Positions 58,781 through 64,000 of a DNA stretch of 64,000 bases are shown here, piece after piece. This stretch comes from Achromobacter pulmonis (lineage in GTDB: Bacteria; Pseudomonadota; Gammaproteobacteria; Burkholderiales; Burkholderiaceae_B): NCBI RefSeq assembly GCF_902859765.1, contig NZ_CADIJV010000007.1, positions 113,486-177,485 of the forward strand. Reading direction: 5' to 3'. Both the position numbers and the translations under genes were made by a program. The notes beneath the pieces are model-generated. The model searched no databases. It was not told the DNA's origin and worked only from the letters and a program-made list of their open reading frames with translations. Position 1 is the first letter of the stretch, and each line of letters begins with the position of its first letter.

Positions 58781-58889
58781 GCCTGTTGCACACACCGCGT
58801 TACGTAACGTCGCCCGTAACGTAACGGCTGATACGGGCTCGAACGTAACATTCGCAGGCTGCGCGTGATCGTAAAAATGGGGGATTCTC

Positions 58890-58906
58890 AATATTGGTAC
58901 AAACCC
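58890..58906 (-). promoter_or_regulatory. 17-bp motif shared with the TpsB-like promoter (copy 2)
   Basis: AATATTGGTACAAACCC is the inverted counterpart of 56699-56715 (16 of 17 identical). It lies 162 bp upstream of the lipoprotein ATG. Confidence 0.55.
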
Positions 58907-58996
58907 TCTGTTTTATATTTAACTAATTGATTTTAAACGATTTTTTATAAACAAAAATCAACCCAAAAAAGGACTCGAACGGCATTCGGAAAATAT

Positions 58997-59011
58997 TGGC
59001 ATGGTTTATGC
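58997..59011 (+). promoter_or_regulatory. Sigma-54-like promoter of the repeat lipoprotein
   Basis: TGGCATGGTTTATGC has GG and GC separated by exactly 10 bp and matches most of the TGGCAC-N5-TTGC consensus. The GC is 57 bp before the ATG at 59069. A C-to-T change in the -24 box makes it imperfect. Confidence 0.45.
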
Positions 59012-59068
59012 GTGTAGGGATGTATCGGGCAGTTTCGCCGCCTGACACATCCCCCACAGGAGCTCGCC

Positions 59069-60655
59069 ATGAATGCCAAGATTGAAACGCAACGCGTACA
59101 ACGTATTCTGACTTCCACCGTTATGGCAGCCGCGCTGATGAGCGCCCTGGCCGCGTGCGGCGGTGGTGGTGGTGGTAGCGACAAGAGTTCGGCCTCCCTG
59201 CCCGGCACGAATGTGCCGACCAACCCGGGCGGCCCGAGCGATCCGAACAACCCGAATAACCCGACCGATCCCGTCACCACGGGTTTGCTGCAAACCACGC
59301 TGGGTAATACCGGCGGCGCTGTCGACAATGCCCTGCCCCTGAATCTGGACACCACGCTGGGTGGGGTCGGCAAGGCGCTCGATCCGACCGTCAAGCCGGT
59401 GGTCGACACGGTGGTGGGTCTGACCCAGCAAGTGGGCGCGACCACCGGTCTGGGCCAGCCGGTCGACGGCACCGTCCAGCAAGTGGGCGGCCTGGTCCAG
59501 GACCTGGGCACCACGGTCAAGGGCACCGGCCTGCCCGGCGGCCTGAGCAGCGGCGTCGGTGGCCTGGTCGAAGGCCTGGGCAAGACGGTCGCCAGCACCG
59601 GCGGCCTGCTCAATGCCGACCCGCAGAATCCGCAACCGCTGACCACTATCCTGGGCAACGCCACCAACGCGGTGGGCGCGCTGACCGCCGGCCTGTCGGG
59701 CCAGGGCGGCCTGCTGAACCCGGTCAACCAGTTGGTCGGCGGCGTCACCGGCGGCGTGCTCGACGGCCCGTCCAAGCCCTTGCTGGAACCGGCCCTGGCC
59801 AATGTCGGCAAGACCGTCGACAACGTGCTGCCGCTGGGCCTGCAGCCGACGCTGGGCGGCCTGGGCGCGGCCCTCGACCCCACCGCCAGCCCGCTGGCCG
59901 GGACCGTGGTCGGCCTGACGCAGCAAGTCGGCGCCACGACCAAGTTGGGCACGCCGGTGGCCGGTCTGCTCAACACCCTGGGCGGCACGGTCAGCAATCT
60001 CGGCACGCAGTTGCCCGGCGGTGATGTCGCCGGCCTGAACGGCGTGCTGCAGGGCCTGGGCGGCGCGGTCAGCAGTGCCGGCGGCCTGCTGAACGCCACG
60101 CCGGGCAACACCAACCCGCTCGGCAACACACTGGCCAATGCCACGGGCGCGGTCGCGTCCCTGACCAGCGGCCTGGGCCTGGGTGGCGCGGTCGGCGGCA
60201 ACAATGGCGGCCTGCTCAGCCCCATCACCGGCATCCTGGGCGGCGTGACCGGCGGCGCCGGTGGCGCCAATGGCGGCCTGCTGGCCCCGGTGACCGGCCT
60301 GCTGGGCGGCGTCACTGGCAACCTCGGCGGCGCCACGGGCGGCGCGGCCAACGGCGGCCTGCTCGGCGGCCTGCTGGGTGGCGTGACGGGCGCCACGGGC
60401 GGCACCGCGGGTGGCGGCACCACGGGCGCCAACGGCGGCCTGCTGGGCGGTCTGCTGGGCGGACTGACGGGCGGCGGCACGGCCAGCGCCGGCGGCAGCG
60501 GTTCCTCCGCGGGTTCGGCCAGCAATGGCGGCCTGCTCGGCGGCCTGCTGGGCGGCGTGACGGCCGGCGTCAACGGCGGCACCAGCAGCGGCAGCGGCTC
60601 GACCAACGGCGGCCTGCTGGGCGGCTTGCTGGGCGGCCTGACGGCCAACAAGTGA
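59069..60655 (+). CDS. Gly/Leu-rich repeat lipoprotein, candidate partner of the TpsB-like protein
   Basis: This 528-residue protein has a lipoprotein signal with the lipobox ALAAC (lipid Cys at residue 30) followed by six Gly. After a Pro/Asn-rich spacer come two tandem repeats with a 165-residue period (VVGLTQQVGATT at 115 and 280). The C-terminal third has six copies of an NGGLLxxxxGxLGG(V/L)TG motif, four of them the near-identical NGGLLGGLLGG. The Gly spacing is not Gly-x-y, so a collagen label would be misleading. It is likely an exported, perhaps surface-exposed, self-associating lipoprotein. It follows the TpsB-like gene and precedes a MarR gene. AGGAG lies before the ATG. Confidence 0.85.
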   Translation: MNAKIETQRVQRILTSTVMAAALMSALAACGGGGGGSDKSSASLPGTNVPTNPGGPSDPNNPNNPTDPVTTGLLQTTLGNTGGAVDNALPLNLDTTLGGVGKALDPTVKPVVDTVVGLTQQVGATTGLGQPVDGTVQQVGGLVQDLGTTVKGTGLPGGLSSGVGGLVEGLGKTVASTGGLLNADPQNPQPLTTILGNATNAVGALTAGLSGQGGLLNPVNQLVGGVTGGVLDGPSKPLLEPALANVGKTVDNVLPLGLQPTLGGLGAALDPTASPLAGTVVGLTQQVGATTKLGTPVAGLLNTLGGTVSNLGTQLPGGDVAGLNGVLQGLGGAVSSAGGLLNATPGNTNPLGNTLANATGAVASLTSGLGLGGAVGGNNGGLLSPITGILGGVTGGAGGANGGLLAPVTGLLGGVTGNLGGATGGAANGGLLGGLLGGVTGATGGTAGGGTTGANGGLLGGLLGGLTGGGTASAGGSGSSAGSASNGGLLGGLLGGVTAGVNGGTSSGSGSTNGGLLGGLLGGLTANK

Positions 60656-60682
60656 TCAACCGGTCCGTGAGGGAGCGACGCC

Positions 60683-61222
60683 ATGCTGCAACAAGAAACC
60701 ATCGTCCACCATGAGCATGTCACAGTGATGCCTGAATCCCGCCATAACGATCTGCGACCGGGAACGCTCGACGACATCGCCCTGATGCTGGGCCGGCAGT
60801 TCGCCGTGTACAACGCGGCGTGCCAGTCGGCCCTGGCGGAGAAACTGGGTATCCCCCTGGCGGATCTGAAGGCGCTGGAATTGGTCATGGAGTTCGATGC
60901 CCTGCCCACCGGGCAACTGGCCCAGTTGATGGGCATCAGCTCCGGCGGCGCCACCGCCTTGATCAACCGTCTGGAAGCGGCCGGCTATGTGCAGCGGGGC
61001 CGCCATCCGCTGGATCGTCGCATGATCGTGATCCGGCCGGTCGAGGAGCAATGTCAGCAATTGGCCCAGGAGCGCCAATGGGTGGCCGAAGCAGTGGTGT
61101 TGATGGCCCGGCGCTACGACGCCAGCGAGCTGGAGGTGGTGCATGCCTTCCTGGCGCAGTGCGTGCGCGCCCTGCGGCACGACACGCTGGTCTGGCTGGA
61201 AACCCGCAACGCCCACGACTGA
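60683..61222 (+). CDS. MarR-family transcriptional regulator
   Basis: This 179-residue protein has a winged helix-turn-helix (GQLAQLMGISSGGATALINRLEAAGYVQRGRHPLDRRMIVI) between helical dimerisation regions. An unusual His-rich N-terminal extension (ETIVHHEHVTV) is present. It starts 27 bp after the lipoprotein stop with a GAGGGAG ribosome-binding site, so it is probably cotranscribed and regulates this locus. Confidence 0.9.
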   Translation: MLQQETIVHHEHVTVMPESRHNDLRPGTLDDIALMLGRQFAVYNAACQSALAEKLGIPLADLKALELVMEFDALPTGQLAQLMGISSGGATALINRLEAAGYVQRGRHPLDRRMIVIRPVEEQCQQLAQERQWVAEAVVLMARRYDASELEVVHAFLAQCVRALRHDTLVWLETRNAHD

Positions 61223-61244
61223 ACGCCGCCGCGCAGGCAGGCCG

Positions 61245-61270
61245 CGCCCCGGTTCGCAAGGACCGGGGCG
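61245..61270. terminator. Hairpin between MarR and convergent ABC gene
   Basis: CGCCCCGGT and ACCGGGGCG form a perfect 9-bp stem with an 8-base loop, followed by TATTT on the plus strand. It ends the MarR transcript 23 bp after the stop. Confidence 0.7.
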
Positions 61271-61338
61271 TATTTCATGGGGCCGGCCCCGCGGGCGCGG
61301 CGTGGCCAGGGATCGGGCCGGGAACCCGCCGACGCGCC

Positions 61339-63036
61339 TCAGGCCGAGCCGAATTGCAGGCGCGGCACCGCCTGAAGCAATCGGCGCGTCATGTCCTGGC
61401 GCGGCGCGTGCAGCACCGCGTCGGCCTCGCCCAGCTCGACGATGCGGCCGCCGTCCATCACCGCGATGCGGTCGGCCAGGTATTCGACCACGCCGAAGTT
61501 GTGGGTGATGAACAGGTAGGCGATGCCCAGCTCGTCCTGCAGCTCGCGCAGCAGGTCCAGGATCTGCGCCTGCACCGACACGTCCAGCGCCGAGGTCGGC
61601 TCGTCGCAGATCAGCACCTTCGGTTCCACCGCCAGCGCGCGCGCGATAGCGATGCGCTGGCGCTGCCCCCCGGAGAACTCGTGCGGATAACGGGCCAGCG
61701 TGTCGGCCGGCAGGCCGACACGCTCGATCAGCCGGGCGGCGCGCTCGCGGCGTTCGCGCGCGGCCATGCCGCGGCGCAGGGACGCCAGGCCTTCGTCGAG
61801 GATGTCGCCGACCCGCATGCGCGGATCGAGCGACGCATAGGGGTCCTGGAACACGATCTGGATGTCCTGACGCAGGCGCTGCAAGCGGGCGCGGTCGGCG
61901 GTCAGCAGGTCCTGTCCCTGCAGCATGGCGCGGCCGGCGATATGGGCGCCATCGATCAGGCGCAGCAGCGCCTTGCCGGTGGTGGTCTTGCCGCATCCCG
62001 ATTCGCCCAGCAGCGCCAGGGTTTCGCCGGCGCGCAGCGTGAAGGTCACGCCATCGACCGCCTTGACCCACGACGCCACGCGCCGCAGCGGCCCCTTGCG
62101 CACCGGGTAATGGACTTTCAGGTCCTGCACGTCCAGCACCACCCCCGGTTCGCGCGCGCGGCCTCGGCGCGTGTCCGTCTCTGCCGCCGCGGCCGCGCGG
62201 CCGGCCTCGCTGAGCGGCCGGCCACGCTTGCCGAAGGTGGGAATGGCGTCGAACAGCTGGCGCGCATAGGGGTGCTTGGGCGCGCGAAAGAATTCCTCGG
62301 CGTCGGCGCTCTCGACGATCTCGCCGCCGCGCATCAGGGCCACGTGGTGGGCGACATTGCGCACCACCGCCAGGTCATGGGTGATGAGCAGCACGGCCAT
62401 ACCGATCTCGCGCTGGATGTCGGCCAGCAGCGCCAGCACCTGCGCCTGCACGGTAACGTCGAGCGCGGTGGTGGGTTCATCGGCGATCAGCAGCAACGGC
62501 TCGGCCGCCAACGCGATGGCGATCATGACGCGCTGCTTCTGGCCGCCGGAGAACTGGAACGGATAATCGTCGATGCGCCGCTCCGGCTCCGCGATGCCGA
62601 CCCGCCGCAGCCAGTCGATGGCGCGGGCGCGGGCCGCGGCGCCGCGCAGCGGCGTGTGCGCCACCAGCGTCTCGATGATCTGGTCGCCGACCCGCATGAC
62701 CGGGTTGAGGCTGGTGGCGGGTTCCTGGAAGATGATGCCGATGCGACCGCCGCGCACGCCGCGCATCGCGCTTTCGGGCAGGCGGTTGAGGTCTTCGCCA
62801 TCCAGGTCGATCTGGCCGCCGACGATGCGGCCGGCGTCCGGCAGCAGGCGCAACAGCGCCAGCGCGGTCATGCTCTTGCCGCAACCGGACTCGCCCACCA
62901 GCGCGAACGTCTCGCGCCGCGAAATCGCCAGCTCCAGCCGCTTGACCGCGTGCGTCATGCCGCTCTCGCCGGCGATGTCGACGTCCAGGCCGCGCACCGC
63001 CAGCAAGGGCGCGTCCTGGCGGATATCCTGGCTCAT
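61339..63036 (-). CDS. Fused double-ATPase dipeptide/oligopeptide-type ABC protein (DppD-DppF-like)
   Basis: This 565-residue protein has two complete ABC domains. The first (about 10-260) has Walker [11 protein letters not shown], signature FSGGQKQRV and Walker [14 protein letters not shown]. The second (about 300-550) has [20 protein letters not shown] and [14 protein letters not shown] short linker lies between them. This GsiA/YejF-type fusion powers import of peptides, glutathione or similar compounds. The ATG overlaps the permease stop (ATGA). Confidence 0.93.
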   Translation of the reverse strand: MSQDIRQDAPLLAVRGLDVDIAGESGMTHAVKRLELAISRRETFALVGESGCGKSMTALALLRLLPDAGRIVGGQIDLDGEDLNRLPESAMRGVRGGRIGIIFQEPATSLNPVMRVGDQIIETLVAHTPLRGAAARARAIDWLRRVGIAEPERRIDDYPFQFSGGQKQRVMIAIALAAEPLLLIADEPTTALDVTVQAQVLALLADIQREIGMAVLLITHDLAVVRNVAHHVALMRGGEIVESADAEEFFRAPKHPYARQLFDAIPTFGKRGRPLSEAGRAAAAAETDTRRGRAREPGVVLDVQDLKVHYPVRKGPLRRVASWVKAVDGVTFTLRAGETLALLGESGCGKTTTGKALLRLIDGAHIAGRAMLQGQDLLTADRARLQRLRQDIQIVFQDPYASLDPRMRVGDILDEGLASLRRGMAARERRERAARLIERVGLPADTLARYPHEFSGGQRQRIAIARALAVEPKVLICDEPTSALDVSVQAQILDLLRELQDELGIAYLFITHNFGVVEYLADRIAVMDGGRIVELGEADAVLHAPRQDMTRRLLQAVPRLQFGSA

Positions 63037-64000
63037 GGCGTGTCTCCCGGCTTGACGGCGCGGGCATCGGCCGCGAGGACCGCGCCCCGACGGCGGCCGA
63101 ACCCGCCGACGCTGGGCGGGCGGGCCGGCTTGTAGCGGCGGGTGCGCGGATCGAAGGCATCGCGCACCGCGTCGGCGAACAGGTTGGCGGCCAGCACCAG
63201 CGCCAGCATGAAGAGAAACGCGGTCATCAGGTTCCACCAGATCATCGGGTCGCGCGACATTTCCAGCCGCGCGCCGTCGATCATCGAGCCAAAGGAATTC
63301 ATGCTGGGATCGACGCCGATGCCCAGGTACGACAGCACCGCCTCGTACAGCACCAGGCCAGAGAATTCCAGCACCACGGTGATCAGCACCAGATGCGCGA
63401 CGTTGGGCAGCAGGTGGCGCGTCATGATGCGCCAGTGCGACACGCCGAACGCGCGCGCAGCCTGCACGTACTCCAGTTCGCGCAGCTTGAGGGTCTCGGC
63501 GCGCAGCAGGCGGCACAGGCCGGCCCAGCCGGTGAAGCCGAGGATCATGCACAGCAGGAACAGGCGCAGGTCTGCGCGCGCGGCCGACGTGTCGAACAGG
63601 TCGGCGTGGTTGTCGATGTAGACCTGCATCATCAAGGCGCAGGCGGCCACCAGCAGCACGCCCGGGATCGAGGTGATGGTGGTGTAGAGATATTGGATGG
63701 CGTCGTCGACCTTGCCCTTGAAGTAGCCGGCCGCGATGCCGAACACGATGGCCGGCGGCAGCATCGCCAGCGTGGTCAGGCTGCCGATGACCAGCGCCGT
63801 GCGCACGCTCTTGAGCGCTTGCCAGAGCACGTCGTTGCCGATGCGGTCGGTGCCCAGCGCGTGATAGCCGCTGGACAGGCCGGCCAGCGCCCCCGCCACC
63901 AGGCATAGCAAAGTGAAGGTGACGGCCATGGCGCGCCACGGCACCTCGGCGCGCCCGCCCAGCAGGGCCTCGGCCGCCGCCGCCGCGCCGCCGCGCCGCG
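63033..64000 (-). CDS. Dipeptide/oligopeptide-type ABC permease (5' end beyond window)
   Basis: At least 322 residues are visible. The frame stays open to the window end (GGRAEVPWRAMAVTF precedes the first internal Met), so the N-terminus is outside. The DppC/OppC-type features are HALGTDRIGNDVLWQALKSVRTAL, GYFKGKVDDAIQYLYTTITSIPGVLL and the EAA loop EYVQAARAFGVSHWRIMTRHLLPN. It forms the importer channel with a second permease that is presumably upstream, and is coupled to the double ATPase. Confidence 0.9.
   Translation of the reverse strand, partial: RRGGAAAAAEALLGGRAEVPWRAMAVTFTLLCLVAGALAGLSSGYHALGTDRIGNDVLWQALKSVRTALVIGSLTTLAMLPPAIVFGIAAGYFKGKVDDAIQYLYTTITSIPGVLLVAACALMMQVYIDNHADLFDTSAARADLRLFLLCMILGFTGWAGLCRLLRAETLKLRELEYVQAARAFGVSHWRIMTRHLLPNVAHLVLITVVLEFSGLVLYEAVLSYLGIGVDPSMNSFGSMIDGARLEMSRDPMIWWNLMTAFLFMLALVLAANLFADAVRDAFDPRTRRYKPARPPSVGGFGRRRGAVLAADARAVKPGDTP

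Larger units (their letters stand above)
58733..59068. other. AT-rich intergenic region upstream of the repeat lipoprotein
   Basis: This 336-bp gap begins with the TpsB-like gene's terminator. It then has repeated GTAACG units at about 58799-58826, the 17-bp motif at 58890-58906, an AT-rich run at about 58910-58970 and a sigma-54-like promoter at 58997-59011. No gene is apparent. Confidence 0.6.

Noticed and set aside
56930-58891. A 653-residue open frame on the minus strand
   Set aside because: It is antisense to the TpsB-like gene, which has a signal peptide, POTRA and barrel. Composition is that of a shadow frame.
60190-60655. Possible CRISPR-like or satellite DNA repeats
   Set aside because: The short repeats are in frame and encode the repeated NGGLL...GG motif of the lipoprotein. 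There are no unique spacers of constant length.
59069-60655. Collagen-like triple-helix protein
   Set aside because: Glycines do not occur at every third position. Pairs and triplets such as GG and NGG dominate, so a collagen fold is not supported.
60820-63135. A 771-residue open frame on the plus strand
   Set aside because: It runs through the MarR gene in another frame and antisense to the double-ATPase gene. No motif supports it.

Overview
This is a GC-rich bacterial chromosome segment with dense gene packing, short intergenic gaps and many ATGA or TGATG overlaps. The earP-efp pair (EF-P arginine rhamnosylation) next to a DUF2863 gene, an AcnA-type aconitase, a full tad pilus locus and amino-acid-type ABC transporters point to a betaproteobacterium of the Burkholderiales, most likely Alcaligenaceae (Achromobacter/Bordetella-like). 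That assignment is by gene content only. No tRNA, rRNA, CRISPR array, insertion sequence or prophage was seen.

Layout. (1) 1-8517: a minus-strand metal/siderophore uptake operon (binding protein, FecCD-type permease, ATPase, two related small amidotransferase/ThuA-fold-like proteins, two tandemly duplicated TonB-dependent receptors), with a divergent Crp/Fnr-type regulator. (2) 8519-11058: an SDR-FAH hydrolase-IclR unit resembling the last two steps of oxidative L-fuconate breakdown, with two AT-rich palindromes upstream. (3) 11297-27149: a large catabolic regulon around a GntR/FCD regulator. It holds a split transketolase, a shikimate-dehydrogenase-like protein, a GMC oxidoreductase, a GldA-like dehydrogenase, a BKACE beta-keto acid cleavage enzyme, a 3-hydroxyacid dehydrogenase, two SDRs, a Liv-type ABC importer with a LivM-LivG fusion, and a quinone-oxidoreductase-like protein. 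Three AT-rich palindromes of one family sit at its three promoters. (4) 27260-31764: a Fur-boxed TonB siderophore receptor, and a pirin/LysR divergent pair with a perfect dyad. (5) 31917-41517: housekeeping genes (acnA, an OmpA-like protein, a DODA-type dioxygenase, DUF2863, earP, efp, DUF1178, DUF2968). (6) 41657-55562: a complete minus-strand tad/flp pilus locus running from flp to tadG, plus an NtrC-type activator with a degenerate receiver domain. (7) 55703-56533: an MHYT membrane sensor. (8) 57023-61222: a TpsB/FhaC-like outer-membrane protein, a 528-residue Gly/Leu-repeat lipoprotein and a MarR regulator. (9) 61339-64000: a fused double-ATPase dipeptide-type ABC protein and a truncated permease.

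The best candidates for something undescribed are: the TpsB-like + repeat-lipoprotein + MarR set (no classical TpsA partner, an altered Omp85 loop-6 motif, a shared 17-bp promoter motif); the GntR catabolic regulon, whose enzyme set matches no pathway I can name; and the duplicated receptor plus paired ThuA-like genes in the uptake operon.
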